In this document: positions 1-12,850 of the stretch, piece after piece
Layout of the letters: each line of letters starts with the position of its first letter
How positions within the stretch are numbered: the first letter of the stretch is position 1
Assembly (NCBI GenBank): GCA_008360975.2
Contig: CM039211.1
Span: 72,065,965-72,129,964, forward strand
DNA length: 64,000 bases
Origin: Lichenostomus cassidix
Taxonomy: Eukaryota > Chordata > Aves > Passeriformes > Meliphagidae
Reading direction: 5' to 3'
Notes under the pieces: model-generated
What the model was told of the DNA's origin: nothing
What the model saw: the letters and a program-made list of their open reading frames with translations, nothing else
Databases searched by the model: none
Program-made: the position numbers and the translations under genes

Positions 1-404
1 TGCAAAAAATCTGGCTGCAAAAATGTCCTTGCAACTGGCATATAGCAAATGCTTATGTCTGCCAACTAAGAAATTAAGTAGAGCTCTGTATCAATGGTTT
101 TTTGCACCAGGTTACTTATATTGGTGTCAGATGTGGATGTTAGAATAAATCCTGGGGGATTTCTTAAGGTCTCCCAGCTGCCAGCCTCTGCAGACAGCCA
201 TGCATCATCCAACAGCACTGCTGGGACATGCACTGGCTTTAGGGCAGTGGCTATTTTGGCAATCTGAGCCTGGTTCATGGGAGCCAGGAGCAAGGAAAGA
301 GCAGCAGGGTGGCTGCTTGCACCTGGGTGTACACATATGGTCAGAAATCCCAAAGTTGCTGCAAAGCTGTCCCTGGGAGAATGGCTTCTCACATGGGCAG
401 ATAG
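1..404. other. Unassigned left flank
   Basis: Mixed-composition DNA with no recognisable repeat, exon or RNA gene. The antisense open frame covering part of it runs on into the CR1 to the right and is not credible as a gene. Confidence 0.5.
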
Positions 405-676
405 TGACAGGACACAGGGAATGGCTTCCCAGTGCCAGAGGGCAGGGAGAGATGGGATATTGGGAAGGAATTGCTGGCTGTGAGGGTGCTGAGGCTCTGG
501 CACAGGGTGCCCAGAGAAGCTGTGGCTGCCCCTGAATCCCTGGCAGTGTCCAAGGCCAGGCTGGACAGGGCTTGGAGCAACCTGGGATATTGGAAGGTGT
601 CCCTGCCCATGGCAGGGGATGGAACAAGATGGGCTTTGAGGTCCCTTCCAATGCAAAACATTGAAGGATTCTCTGA
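405..676 (+). repeat. CR1 LINE, 5'-truncated 3' end
   Basis: A truncated non-LTR retrotransposon copy in forward orientation. It starts near 'gacaggacacagggaatggc' and carries the usual 3' UTR blocks in order: 'gggtgcccagagaagctgtg', 'ggcagtgtccaaggccaggc', then 'ggaaggtgtccctgcccatg'. It ends at a degraded terminal octamer ('gaaggattctctga' in place of repeated attctatg). No part of the reverse transcriptase frame survives. The 5' truncation fits target-primed reverse transcription. Long frames on either strand here are shadows of the repeat. Confidence 0.93.
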
Positions 677-2070
677 GAAAAATGCTGGACTCACCCACCT
701 GCAGGTCTGGGAGGCTGAACTCAAATCACCCAAGCACATTTCACCCTCCCTGTGAAAACAGTCTCTACAAGGTTTCCTAGTTTTTCCTTGTTTTTTGATT
801 GCCTTTATGTTTCAACGCGTGTCAGCTACTGAATAAGAAAGAGATATAGGGAAAAGCACAACTCAAATTAGGTTAATCCCACCATATGACATAAGCAGTG
901 TCACTAACACACATGCATGGGAATTAGGAAGAGATTTTTCATGTTTCATTTTTCATGTGTTAAACCCCTAGCTGCAACATTTGGGAATGATTTCTCCTAA
1001 GTTTCTTTTGGAGACAGGATTGGAAGGAAATGGATGGTTGGGCTTTGCTGATGCTGTCATCCTTACCCTGCTGTTCCACCCGTAGAGAAAGCGTAATTCA
1101 GAAAGGCATCTGCTCCCTGCAGATGATCACATCAGAAAACTTGGTCACACTGAGCAACACCAGAATGCTTGACATTTCTGTATTGCATTTTGTGGCTGAG
1201 GAATGATCAATACTAGAGTAAGATAAATTACCTCCTTTGTCAATTCCTTGTAGAATTCTGTGGTTTTTATTGTTTATGTGTCTCCAGTTCTAAAACATTA
1301 CCATGCTCACCCAGAAGATGACAAGATGTTGGTTTCAACTTTGCCAATAGATAACCAGGTAATACTGAATAGCCCTTTATATTAAGGGTCAATAATATTT
1401 GGATGTTGTGCTGTACTTTGATATGAAGGATTAACAGCTTTTAAATCATTCTAGGGGTTCTCAGCTTCTGTGGGGCCTTTACTATACTCTACAGATTAAA
1501 AACAGTGTTGCTAAACCAGGAATAATTTCACAGAGATGAGCAGTTTATTTTCAGCAGGCTGCTACTTGTGCTTTTCATATTCCCTTCCAGTTCTTTAGCC
1601 AATGTCATCAACACACATTATTATACAATCACCATCAAAACATCTTCCTTGATGCCTGTGGCCTTGACTGCAATATATAACACACCACCACTCAGAGGTC
1701 CCAACCAAGCCAGCTCTGCAGCCAAAAGCATTTGTGCTTTATCAACTCAGTGATAATTAATCCTGCTGAAAGGCCAGTGTAATTAACATGCTGCTCAGCC
1801 CAGGCCATGGCCCAGCTGTTCTTCCAGGACCTCAGCTGTTGCCTTGGCATGGCAGGAGCTGTTCAGGTGAGATGTGCCCCGTGGTGGGAACTAGCTCAGG
1901 TTTCTCAGCACAGGTGAGCCCTGGACACTTATGCCTTGGGTAGTTTGATCTATTTTCTCCCCAGCTTCTGCTTCCTTTTCTTTGGAGGTGTTTTACCAAG
2001 GGCTTGAGCCAATGTAGACTTGCATTTAAGTTATCCTCTCAGGGCCAGCAGAGAGGAAGCCTCCCTTATA
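677..2070. other. Unique intergenic or intronic DNA
   Basis: AT-rich sequence without recognised repeats. A 61-codon frame at 1568-1753 has no feature that lifts it above chance. I see no promoter or exon here. Confidence 0.5.
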
Positions 2071-2506
2071 AAATCATAGAATGGTTTGGGTTGGAAGAAA
2101 CTTTAAAAATCATCCCATTCCACCCCTGCCATGGGCAGAGACACCTTCCACCGTCCCAGGTTGCTCCAAGCCCTGTCCAGCCTGGCCTTGGACACTGCCA
2201 GGGATCCAGGGGCAGCCACAGCTTCTCTGGGCACCCTGTGCCAGAGCCTCACCACCCTCACAGCCAGCAATTCCTTCCCAATATCCCATCTCTCCCTGCC
2301 CTCTGGCACTGGGAAGCCATTTCCTGTGTCCTGTCCCTCCATGCCTTGTCCCCAGTCCCTCTGCAGCTCTCCTGGAGCCCCTTTAGGCCCTGGCAGGAGC
2401 TCTGAGCTCTCCCTGGAGCTTCTCTTGTCCAGCTGAACACCCCCAGATCTTCCAGTCTAGCTCCAGAGCAGAGTTGCTCCAGCCCTGGCAGCATCTCCAT
2501 GGCCTC
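2071..2506 (-). repeat. CR1 LINE, young songbird-type copy
   Basis: A reverse-orientation CR1 of about 435 bp. On the plus strand it opens with the 3' end ('atcatagaatggtttgggtt'), passes through 'gggcagagacaccttccacc' and the 'cagccacagcttctctgggc' block, and extends to 'ttgctccagccctggcagca', where it is 5'-truncated. It shares diagnostic variants (agatcttccagtctagct) with the opposite-strand copy at 14938-15350, so both probably come from the same source subfamily. No intact coding sequence remains. Confidence 0.95.
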
Positions 2507-2680
2507 TGCACTCTAACAGGTACAAGTGCTTTTATGTCTTGCGGGAAACTTTATACATTCTGGCAACTGAAGACCAAACATGAAACCCCTTGCTGTTTAA
2601 AACAACATTAAGTTGCTTGTGATTGTCCAACTAATTCCCATCACAGATTTCCATACCAGCACAAAGGGCCATTTTTATGT

Positions 2681-2733
2681 TTTTTTGGTTTTTTGGGGTT
2701 TTTTTTGTTTTGTTTTTTTTTTTTGGGGGGGGG
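2681..2733. repeat. T-rich / G-run low-complexity tract
   Basis: Runs of T interrupted by short G runs, ending in nine consecutive G (2725-2733). Likely slippage-prone. No coding meaning, although short frames read through it. Confidence 0.9.
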
Positions 2734-5530
2734 ATTTTCATAAAAATCACAGGAAGTAGCAGTATAAAATTTCACACTGTCAAAACAGAACTGCTGACAG
2801 CATTTCAAAGTCAGAATTCAATGAATCAGGAGTCATTGATTCTCAGTGCACTGTGGGATTCACCTCCCCCCATTTTATCTATCCACAATTTATAGTTTCA
2901 CTTCAGCTTTTTTCTAGGTTTCCTGGATGGATAGAAGACACAGAGAGAGAGAGAAGCACCTCCAGGAAATGATTCATCTACTCTTAAGATAGATGTTTGT
3001 AATATGTGGGGTGAATCACAGTTGAAAGGGGATTATCTTTCTTTTTTGGTGTAAGGAGGGACTAAATGACCTGCTGAAACCTGCTGAAATGCACAGTCCC
3101 ACCATCAGGGACTTCAACTGTGTTTTCTAGCTAAAGCCTGGAAAAAAAGTTGGATTGCAAAAACTCACCAAAGGACCAGTTGTGGATTAATTCTCATTTC
3201 TGTTATAACTCTCAAGCAGACAGTGGTTTTGGTCAGAGCAGATATAGCCAACAAGGGCTGGTTTTGAAAAATACCCTTCATAACAGCCTGACTTCAGGGA
3301 AGAAAACCCTCAGTGAAGCCTGTGGGTTGCTGAGAGTTCAGTGTTTTGTTTTGTTTTTATTTTAAAGCAGCTGTCTGTCTAGATGGCTAAATACACACTT
3401 AGAGGTGCAACTTCAGCCACCTTTATCCAGAGACATCAACCAGTGATATGAGGTCTGCAGAGAAAATTGACATAACATCATCTCTGTTCACTCCAGGGGT
3501 AATGGGAGGGAGAGAAAAATGTCCATCTCCAGAGCAGCAGTAGATGCCAAACTGGAAGGCATCCAGCTCAGTGGCATGCAAGAAATATAATACATTATTT
3601 CAATGCAAGCATTTGGGTTTATTTGGGGAATCAATTAACAATAAGTGCATACATCCATTTACAAAATGGTAGTGTACCAGACACATACACACACAAGTTG
3701 TAATTGAAAACTGAAATAACACCAGAAGGAATAATCATTAAAGCAAAACAAAAAACATCTCCAAAAAGCCAAGAATAATATTTAATAAAATAAAATAATT
3801 CATCCATCTGCAGTTACATCCTTAGGGGGAGGCCACAGACTAACAAGAAAACAAATCTAGATAGAAATGAAAATAATGTTGTGAAGGCGATGGGAGGAAC
3901 AGGGGAGAGATTTCTTTGCAGATTAGCTGCTTATGAACCAAAAGTATTTCAATTTGATCACTTGCTTGTAGATATGTTTATCAGAGGATGGGGAATTCCA
4001 TCATATGTTCCTACCATCCTGAAGAATAATTATTCTTTTCCTCTTCAGACATTTCAGTCTATTAACTGGCACAGCTACAGAATTAAGGATCTCTGTCTAA
4101 GACACCAGCTGAGGTCTCAAGAGCCTACTTTTTTTCCTTAAACCATAGGAATCCCACAGGATAACCAGATGTGGTTCCCTTCATCTTTGCTGTGAATTTG
4201 TACCACCTGAGGCCCCAAAAACCTGGGCACCAAAGAGTCACTTAACAGCACCTACTGGACACCCCCAGGGAAGTTGGATGCCCTGTGAACCTTGAGACAT
4301 ATCAGCCTCTAACTATGTTCCCTGAACATTAACTTCCATGCTGCGATTTTTAATCTTTAATTACAGTCCAAATAAAATTGAAATTAAAATTAAAATTTGA
4401 AAAAAAAAAAAGAAAAGAGGAGGAAAAAGCAAATCTGTCTTCTGTAGAGCTGGACATATACTACAGAGAAAAGTAGTACTCAGGGGAGGACTTCAGGAAG
4501 AAGTCTCAGGGGACCCTGCAATTAAGGCACTTATTTTATGGGAGCTGTTCATTGACTATTGACAACTGCACTTCCATTAGATGCCTGCAGGTAGGACAGC
4601 CCTGCAAAATTGCTCATGCACTGCTTTTCTTTGGATCTCACAGCTTTTCCCAGGAATCCCATTCACAGAAATTAAACTTCTTTTCTCATTGAAATGTATG
4701 TAATCTGCAGGATATATGATTTTTTTTCCATATCATATGAGTCAGAAATGGAAAAGATTTGCTTAGATATAGGAAGAGTTGTGCTGGATACAATTAGCAA
4801 TGCTTTTAATCCAGATTCTTCCTCCAAGAGTTCCTCAGAGGAAGACACAAGAATTCCCTTTGAGCAATTATGGACTAATTTTGCTATATAAACCTGTCAG
4901 CAGTAATGATTGTATACCCTGAAGTATGAGAGTTTATGTTACATTGTACTTCCATTATGCATCTATCCTCTGTGAGATAACTCAGAGTATTCCCAACTAT
5001 ATCTCCCTTCTGCAAAATTGCATGCCCAGTAATACTTCATAGTAGTGAGTTCCAGAGATCAGTAAAGCAGTGTGGGAGGAAAAAAACAGTCTTGGTTTAC
5101 AATAATGAAAAGCGTTTCTCCCACTGCCCAGTATCTGACTCACCATGTCCTTACCAGGCCTTTGCTGTGGTCTCTGGTCTGACTCTTGGTCTCAATGTCT
5201 GAACTCAAACTCACCCATGTGCTTCACCACCATCCACGAGCAGCTCTGCCACCTCCAAACCACATTTCCTTCCTTTCCTACAGCCCTCTGCTTTCTTATA
5301 AGACACATCCAATTATTTCATCTGTTGACGAGCTGTTCTAGAAGCTCGTCCTGTTAGAAGCCAACCATTTGCTCTTTGGTGGCTTTCCATGAGAGGTGAG
5401 GGGTGACTGAGGGGGTGAGTGTCATGCTTTGGGAAACATGCAAAGGGTTCAAGTAGGAGGATTGTGGGTTTTGTTTACAAAACCTAGGGACACGGAACTT
5501 CAATTATTTCCCATGTCTTAACCAACTTGG
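2734..5530. other. Unique DNA with scattered A-rich tract
   Basis: Mostly unrecognised AT-rich DNA. An AATAAA hexamer at 4371 is followed by AAATT-like repeats and a 12-A run (4400-4411). That could be a weak polyadenylation context or the tail of an old retroposed copy, but no parent gene is recognisable upstream and no flanking duplication was found. An 8-bp-arm hairpin lies at 5327-5350. Confidence 0.4.
4990..5110. repeat. Possible ancient L3/CR1-like relic
   Basis: The phrase 'agtagtgagttccagagatc' resembles the 'gtgagttccacagg' stretch I remember from old vertebrate L3/CR1-like LINEs. The rest is too diverged to align by eye, so this is tentative. Confidence 0.25.
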
Positions 5531-5702
5531 AATCATGGACTGCTTTGGGTTGGAAGTGACCTGTAAAGCTCATCCCGCCCCAAACTCCCTGCCCTGATCA
5601 GAAACACCTTCCACTATCCCAAGTTGTTCCAATCCCTGTCCAGCCTGGCCTTGGACACTTCCAGAGATCCAGGGGCAGCCACAGCTTCTCTGAGCAACCT
5701 GA
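5531..5702 (-). repeat. CR1 LINE fragment
   Basis: A short reverse-orientation CR1 3' end. It has 'tgctttgggttggaagtgac', 'aacaccttccactatcccaa', 'cagcctggccttggacactt' and 'ggggcagccacagcttctct', and stops after 'gagcaacct'. More diverged than the 2071 copy, and truncated to about 170 bp. Confidence 0.92.
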
Positions 5703-6347
5703 GTTATTTAGCCACTAAGCAGTTCCTGGAAGTAGAATTCTTCTGCTGCTGTAATAGAATACATCAGGTATTGCACAGCCCTGCCTTGCTTCCCATTGCA
5801 ATTAATCTCTGTTGACTGATGGATTAATTCTAGGTGTTGATCATTTTAATTCCCCATTCCCTCCCTCTCTCAGATCTCTCTGTGATTTTTCTGTCTCTCC
5901 AGTCATGTATCCCTCCATTCTGGCAAGCAGTTGCAATCCTTATGGCTCCTCTGATTTCTCAGCATTCCAGTTCCTCTCCTATTTTTGAAAGGCTAAACAG
6001 GGAAGGGAAAAGTCAAGCTATAGGATGTGGCACTGACCCCTGGCCCAGATTGGGCCTGGTTAATCCCCATGGAGTCAGAGAAGTTCTTTTGCAATCCTTG
6101 GTAAAGCCTACAGGGAATGTGAAAGCTTGGGGTCTGGGACACTGCTTGACCAAGTAGGCACGGCTGGGAAGGAAGCAATACTGAGGAGAGATGCAGCCAG
6201 CATGGTATGTGGGGAGACAGGTTAAGAAAAATTATTGAAAACTTGGCTCTAGCAATGATAATATTGAGGAAAGCAAGAGGTGGTTCACAAGCTGAAGGCT
6301 AATCTTCTTAAAGAAATTGTGGACTGCATCTGGAAAATCCCACAGTT
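5703..6347. other. Unassigned DNA
   Basis: No recognised feature. Overlapping frames on both strands at about 5834-6178 show no coding hallmark. Confidence 0.4.
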
Positions 6348-6392
6348 TTCCCTTCCCTTCCCTTCCCTTCCCTTCCCTTCCCTTCCCTTCCC
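6348..6392. repeat. (TTCCC)9 microsatellite
   Basis: Nine perfect tandem copies of the pentamer TTCCC, a pyrimidine-only run on this strand. Probably length-polymorphic. Confidence 0.97.
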
Positions 6393-9300
6393 TCTGACTA
6401 AACTACCTCAGTTCTGTCTGAAGCAATGGTCACTGCCTGTTCATCATCACAGACACCCTTTGTATTTGCTCCCAGTGGAAATTCAGTCATTATTCATTTC
6501 TGTCTCATAGCAGGCCTTTCAGTACGGGACACACATTGGCTGAACACTCCCAGGATCTTAGTTTACCTTCTGTTTTCTTATTCGTTCACTTGTTTTCCAA
6601 TTTGAAAATCAGATCAGAGGTCTCCATGCTTGAGGAAAGCAAGCTGCCCTTCCTCTGTCCCTCCCCGTGGATGGCACCATCTTGAAGAGAATTTATTATT
6701 CTCCTCTAAAGCCAAACATGATTAATCTTGCAGCATCTAGATGAGCACAGTGCATGCATCTCCAACTGACCCAGACTCCTTATGGAGTCCTTACCATCAA
6801 GAGTGAGTGATGGGTACATTTAGAGCAAAGTCCTTTAAATGTACCTTAGGTATCTGTTTTAAAAAGACATGGATAGTATGCTTAAAGGGCTTTTGTTGCT
6901 GCTAACAGTAAAGAGAATTCATGGTAACTCCTCCACAGAAATTTGCTTTTAGTCAGATGACTGCCACCATGGGTGGACAACCTACATTTTGTATGACTGA
7001 ACCTTGCCAAGTTTCTGTGACTCACAGTTTTCCATTGCACTGATAGTATCCTCTAACTTCATGTCACCAGCAGATTTAATCAGTGTATTCCTGCTTCGTG
7101 AACATATTAAATCAGTTCAGTGAGATGAGAGATTCCACCAGTAGCTTCCCTCCATGGGAACAATCAGCCTCTCACTGAGAGCCTCTGCAGTTTCCCGTGC
7201 AAAGGGTTTATCAGTCACATGTTGGTTCTTCTATCTCCTCTTTAATGAATAAATCACTATGTGGCAACATGCAAAATGCTTGCCTGTGGCTGAGGCTTTC
7301 ATTTTTTAAGAACTTTTTTCTAAGAGAAGAGGATAACAACTCTCTGTCCCTCCAGGTAGCTACAACACAGCAATGCTCATTGTCTGCAGAGCTGTTTCAT
7401 ATAAACATTATGTGTGTTTAGCAGATGCCTTCTGTTATCAATCCCATCCATGCATGTGCTTTATCTCCTATATTTTCTCCTGTTGCACGATTCCTGGCTC
7501 TGTTTCATTGCACTGTAAAGCGTGCTCAGATCACTGCAAACAAAAAGGGCATCGGCAGGAGTGATGGTTGCACCTTGAGATGATGGGGACTGAAGCACAT
7601 GGCACTGAGGCCACCTGGTGTACAGAGCAGAGCTGCAGTCCATCTGCCAGCTCCTGCTGCACAGCCTAGCACGGAAAAGTAAACAAAAAAATACAAAAAT
7701 AAGAAAAAAAACCCCAAACAGTGAGTTTAGCAAGAGCCTACTTTGACTCTTCAAATGCAGCACTGAGGCTCATTGCCCTTGCTCGGCGGAGAAAGGTGTG
7801 GATGCACCAAGGAGCCTGAAAAACATGAGTTTACTGGTGTGGGAGGGAGCAGACCTCTAAAACACAGCCACACGGTGGAAAAGGCTCATTTTGTGAAATG
7901 GGTTGGTTCTGCAACACTGCCAGCACCAGCAGGAGTGAGCAGAGAGAGGGTCAGCCTTGCTCTTCCCCTCATATCCCTCATGTCCTTATCTGAGGCATGA
8001 GGAAAGCATCCCTTCAGCCTAGGGTCCTTAAATGGCATCCACCTCCCATCACAGGCAGATAGATTTGAGCATCTTCTTTTATTTTACATTTTTCTCCTTT
8101 TTTTCCACCCATCTTGAACAGTAGTTTGTCTCACCACTGTTGTGTGAGAACAGAGAGGAAAAATTGTGCCATGAAATTAGAATTTGGAGTGACAGCATGT
8201 AATTTGGGCTTGAAAGAGTTTCACTGCCCTTGGTTTATAAGCATCCTACAGATATTTATAACTGAATTTGGGGGTCAGGACCATCTAGCTCTTCAGACAG
8301 ATGTGGCTTATGGCCCCTCAGTGCCTCTCTTGCCTATGAGTAGTGAAACTCAGGGTCATGTCCTGAGTGATAGCAGAACATCAGAGCTGTTTCTATCGTA
8401 TGACTGTCACCCAAGTGTTTCTGTGACCATCACAGTCACTGGACAAGCACAACCCTGCATGGGCCAGGTCATTGCTGGGTGAGAAGTTGAGCTATGGGAT
8501 CATGTTGAGATCTGGAGCTCATTGGGAGCCATCCTTGAAGCCAACAGCTCATTGTCCATGTGCAGAAGGTCCAGCATTCTCGCCTCCTGCTCTGTGTGAG
8601 TGACAGAGTCTTCTGTGAACTAGCCTGGGATGTCCTACAGCCTCCTTTTATGGTCATTCCACCAGAAACCTGAGGAGCTGAAGTTTTCCTCTGGCTTTAA
8701 GACCCTAATGCTGTTCTGAGAATGTCATAGAGCTGGTGGAGGAAGAGAAAATGGGCATCAAATACACTATATTCTCCCTGACTGAAGAAAAAATTAGCAT
8801 AATCAAGTTACAAATTATTTGAAATTTTAGCAGAGCCCTTAGAGAAGTCAGCCTGCATAGAAACTTCATGGGAAAACCATGCAGTCTCCATGAATGTGAA
8901 GTAGATTATTTTTGCTAAATCAAAGACAGAGTGCTGTATATTTCACCCATCTGCTGCAGTCTGGCTTGTACAAAAAATCCAACCCATACATCTTCCATAT
9001 GTTAGGAGGCAATTTGGGTGTCTGGAAGTTAGTCATAGCGATAAGAAAGATGCAGTGTCATCTCCAATGAGGGCAAGACTGCTCCCTGAAATACATTCCA
9101 CAGCAGAGACAGAATATTTTTTTTTCTATTTTTTTCTGTTCAGAAGCCTAAAAGAAATCCAAGAGAAAATCCTGGGCAGGTCTGGTAGAAAGTATGTTCA
9201 GGATTTTTAGCTAGGCAAAAGAAAGCATAATAACAAACTTTATTTGGGGTCATCTCAAAGGAATTTGTTCACTCCAAAAATAAACTTCTTTTAGTGTCCT

Positions 9301-10907
9301 GAGATTATTTAGGGATTTTTTTATTTAATTTTTTTCCTTCCTGTTCACTGCAGTCAATTTTTAAATTAAAAAAAAATATTTTGAAACAAAAGTCAAAATA
9401 TTTCTTAAAAAATACTGACAGGAATTGCTTTGGCATTTCCTGTGTTGAAGTATTTCATATGGAACAGCACTTCAGTGTGAATGCCTTCAAAAACTGTATT
9501 TATTTTTGGATGAAATAATTTCTTGAAATGGACACAGATTCATAAACTGTTTGGAGTCTCCCTCAGAACTCCACCTTTCTACTTCCATGCAATGTTAATT
9601 GGGAGCTACTAAAAAGTGCCCCATTTACAGTGCAACTGCTGCACCAAAAATCTCATTAAGAATTACATTTCACCTGAATGTCTCTCAGGCCCAATTTTCT
9701 CATTTCTTGGGAATACCTTTCCCAATTTTCCAACAGAGATTCTGCTGTCACAGCTGCTTTCAAGCACCCAAATTCCTCCTAGCCCAACAGACACATGAAT
9801 GTGTCTGTTGAATCTTTAGTGGCCAAGCACTCAGCAAGTAGACAACTCACCAACAGCTTTTGTTCCCTTGTGACCAGCTGCTGAAAAAAATTAACAAGCA
9901 AAAACAGCACCTGCTGCAGGGTCCACACGAATAAATTCAGGGTACCACTATATCCTGAGCCTCAGCCAGAGCTAGGTCTGGTCTGAAGGTGATGCTGAGT
10001 CTAGACAGGTTGTTATTGCAGGCACAGCCAGGGCAGGTGTGTTTGTGGGTACAGTTGATTTGTGGGTCACTGTGGGCCACAGTGTGGGACATTTACTGTA
10101 GAAAAGTAGTACCAGCCCTGACAAAGGCAAATGAACCACAACACCATAGTTATTGTTCAAGGGACTTACCCTGTTGAAGGTATCACGCATCAGGAAGCAG
10201 AAATCAAAATTACAAAATTTAGATAAAGAAACCAGTTAGACTGTCCAGGCAATATTCTTGCTCTTGTGAGAGTTATCATCAGAATATTTGTTGATGTTCT
10301 GTTTTGCCTGGCTTGAAATCTTTCTTTTCAGGGATTTCAAATTACTCCATACCCACATAGTCTTTCTCTGAGAACATTTTCTTATAAACTCTGTCCAAAT
10401 TTCACATTTTCTCTGTCTTGATTGAATTATCTTGCTGCTAGCTTTACCCTGGGTATCATGCCAAATAATTGTTGTTCTTCTATGTTAACAGTCTCTTGAA
10501 GTTTGGCCTTTCCTAACTCCTCTTAATTGCCTCTTCCACTGTATACATTCAAATATGATTCTTTTAATTCTCCCTATAAATCCATACCTACAGCCTTCTG
10601 ATCAGAAGACAACAAATAAAATGAAGCAATTCTGCTCCTCAACAACTTGCTGGCAATGCAGAGATGTTAATCAAATGCAGTTTTCCAGCAGCAGTTGAAT
10701 CATATATAGAGACAGACTGTGCAGGTCAGAGCTGCAGTGATTTATTTTGGAATACTCACCTATTTTTACATATCTATAAAAATTAGATGGCAAATCTCAT
10801 TAGGCATCTGTCCATAATCAGAAGACAACACTGGGACAGATGTATCCTCTTCTTTTTCAGCTCACAGCAAGTTTCCTTTACAGGAGTTGCCCTTTAACTG
10901 CTGAAAA
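6393..10907. other. Long unique stretch
   Basis: About 4.5 kb of moderately AT-rich DNA in which I recognise no repeat family, exon or RNA gene. The 122-codon frame at 8114-8482 has no signal peptide, domain or motif I can identify. T/A-rich patches occur near 9118-9135 and 9310-9420. Confidence 0.45.
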
Positions 10908-11009
10908 GTTCTAAATGACAACTGACCACACTTCTATCTTTGTTCCAAATGACAACAGACCACATTTCCATCTTTGTTCCAAATGACAACTGACCACATT
11001 TCCATCTTT
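10908..11009. repeat. 34-bp tandem triplicate
   Basis: Three consecutive 34-bp units begin at 10908, 10942 and 10976, each starting gttcyaaatgacaac and ending atcttt. Units 2 and 3 differ by about two bases; unit 1 differs at a few more positions. This is a small minisatellite, probably a local duplication. Confidence 0.93.
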
Positions 11010-12617
11010 ATTTCCAGTTTTGCAGGTCAGGTTCTTCTCTTGGTAATGTTGTCAAAGGTTATTCCATGGTGTCAAAGAAAATCTTGGGTTCACTCAGATT
11101 CAGTTTATGGCTCTTTGTATCTCAGAGGGGTTTTGTTTACTCTCACCAGGATGTAAGAAATAAATCTAGCAGATATTTTATAGAATAAACTTTATTTGAG
11201 TTCATTAAGGTTTACTTCATATTGATGTTTACCTAACTCATGAATTTATATCTCTTGGTTAACCCACAACAATGGTGTTTCTAGAATGTAATAATCTGAA
11301 CTTCTAATTAAAAGAGGTATTCAGAGAGCTTAAAGGGAAGCTCCTTCTGCTTCCTTACAGCTCCATAATCCCCACTTTCAGAGTCCAAGGCTTTTAATGA
11401 TAGTCACTGTTTTCTGATCATGCCTTCTCAACAAAATACTTGAATGATTATCAGAATATACTCACATCTTTTCTGAAAATCAGGCTGCTCTTCTGAAAGG
11501 TGAAATAGAAGTCTCTCTGCTTGGCATTACTTGGCATATGCTGTGGACTTATTCAAATTTTAGATCAGTTTAAGACCCCTGAAGAACTAGTGCTTTCTGT
11601 AGCAGGGCTTCTGTGGGGTTATGTCAGGTTGTGAGAGAGGTGATCTTCCAACCAGGCAAAGACACACTTGAATTGCAGAGCCCTGAGAAACTGACAGACT
11701 TCTCTTAGGAGTGAAGGCATGAAAATCTGGAGGTGCCTCACTTAAGAAAAATTATTTAAAAACTGAGATTTTTCATCATTGCTTTAAACAATTTACCTAA
11801 ACCTACTCCAGGCACTGCTATTAATTCTTCTGGAATGGTAGAGGGTTGGGTATTTTTACTTCTGAGAAACAAGAACCTTTGATTCAAAAAATCCCAGAAT
11901 CTTGCAAAGCTGTTACTCCAAAGTGTAGACAGGATTTTTCTTGTTCCTCATTCTGTTCATTGTCCACTATTGATCTGGGGCTCTTGAGTCACTGGCTAGC
12001 AGAACATGTGACAGTGACAGTGAAATTGTTGAGCCTGGACAGAGTTGTTGAATTTAATTGAGTTGGGCTGAGTTGAGTGTCCTGTTTGATTTTCCTCCTT
12101 GCCTGTCACTGAATCCCAATCATTTGTCTTGGAATACTCAGCCCTGAAAGGTGGGGCTTTCTACAGCAGGGAAGTTGACAGCTTTCAGAGGTAGCTCAGC
12201 AAGGGTCAACAAACAAACCATCAGGGTAAAACATGTGGCCCTGAGCCCACCTTGGGGTCTCTCAGAGAGTGTGACTTAAAGCCAACACCAAAGCAAGAAA
12301 ATCCCACAGCAAAGGTGGGTTGGGTAGACTTTGGGCAAAGGGGGTAAAACAACCTGGTCTTGACTGGGGCACCCGAAAGATTCTCCTGTCTCCAGCCTAC
12401 TAAAAGATGCCCCAAACTCATCACTCCTTTTGGAATAATTAGCCTTTTGGTTTGTGATGGTGTTAATTGTTTCAGGTTCCTAAGAAATGACTTCCCCAAG
12501 GCGCCTGGCTCTCAGCTTGTGTCTCTGCTAGGAGAAGGAGCCCACAGCTCCCTCTAATGCTACAGCTACACAATTTGAGGCTCATAATCAGTGAAAAGTA
12601 ATAAATATAGAGCCTGG
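11010..12617. other. Unique DNA, no recognised gene
   Basis: AT-rich unique sequence. The 92-codon antisense frame at 12221-12499 overlaps a 65-codon sense frame and has no recognisable domain. Part of an old LTR cannot be excluded for 12220-12500. Confidence 0.4.
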
Positions 12618-12850
12618 GTCTAGAGAGGAGCATTACAGTCACCTAGTTTGACTCCCTTTGTAATAACAGCACTACAACCTCTATTTGAGTTATATCATCT
12701 CCCTCTAAATCTAGGTATTTTTAGGGATGAAGAAGACACTGTAGCTTCATATAAGGTGTTCCTGCCTTCGTGATTACAAATTTGCCCTTTTTTAAACTCC
12801 TGGCCTAAATTTGTCTAACCTCAGTTTCTGACCAGGTGGCTTGTACAGTG
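12618..12850 (-). repeat. Ancient CR1/L3-like LINE relic
   Basis: Reads like the reverse complement of an old reptile/bird CR1-L3 type 3' region: 'cacctagtttgactcccttt', then 'ggtgttcctgccttcgtgat', then 'ttgtctaacctcagtttctg'. The order and spacing of these phrases match what I remember of that family. Divergence is high, so it should be far older than the other copies here. Confidence 0.6.

Noticed and set aside
66..698. 210-codon minus-strand frame
   Set aside because: Mostly antisense to the CR1 at 405-676.
4367..4412. Processed pseudogene tail (AATAAA plus A run)
   Set aside because: No recognisable parent coding sequence upstream and no flanking duplication.
5327..5350. Hairpin gacgagct/agctcgtc
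   Set aside because: 8-bp arms with a short loop are expected several times by chance in 64 kb.
8114..8482. 122-codon frame as a gene
   Set aside because: No recognisable domain, signal peptide or splice support. The length is within chance expectation.
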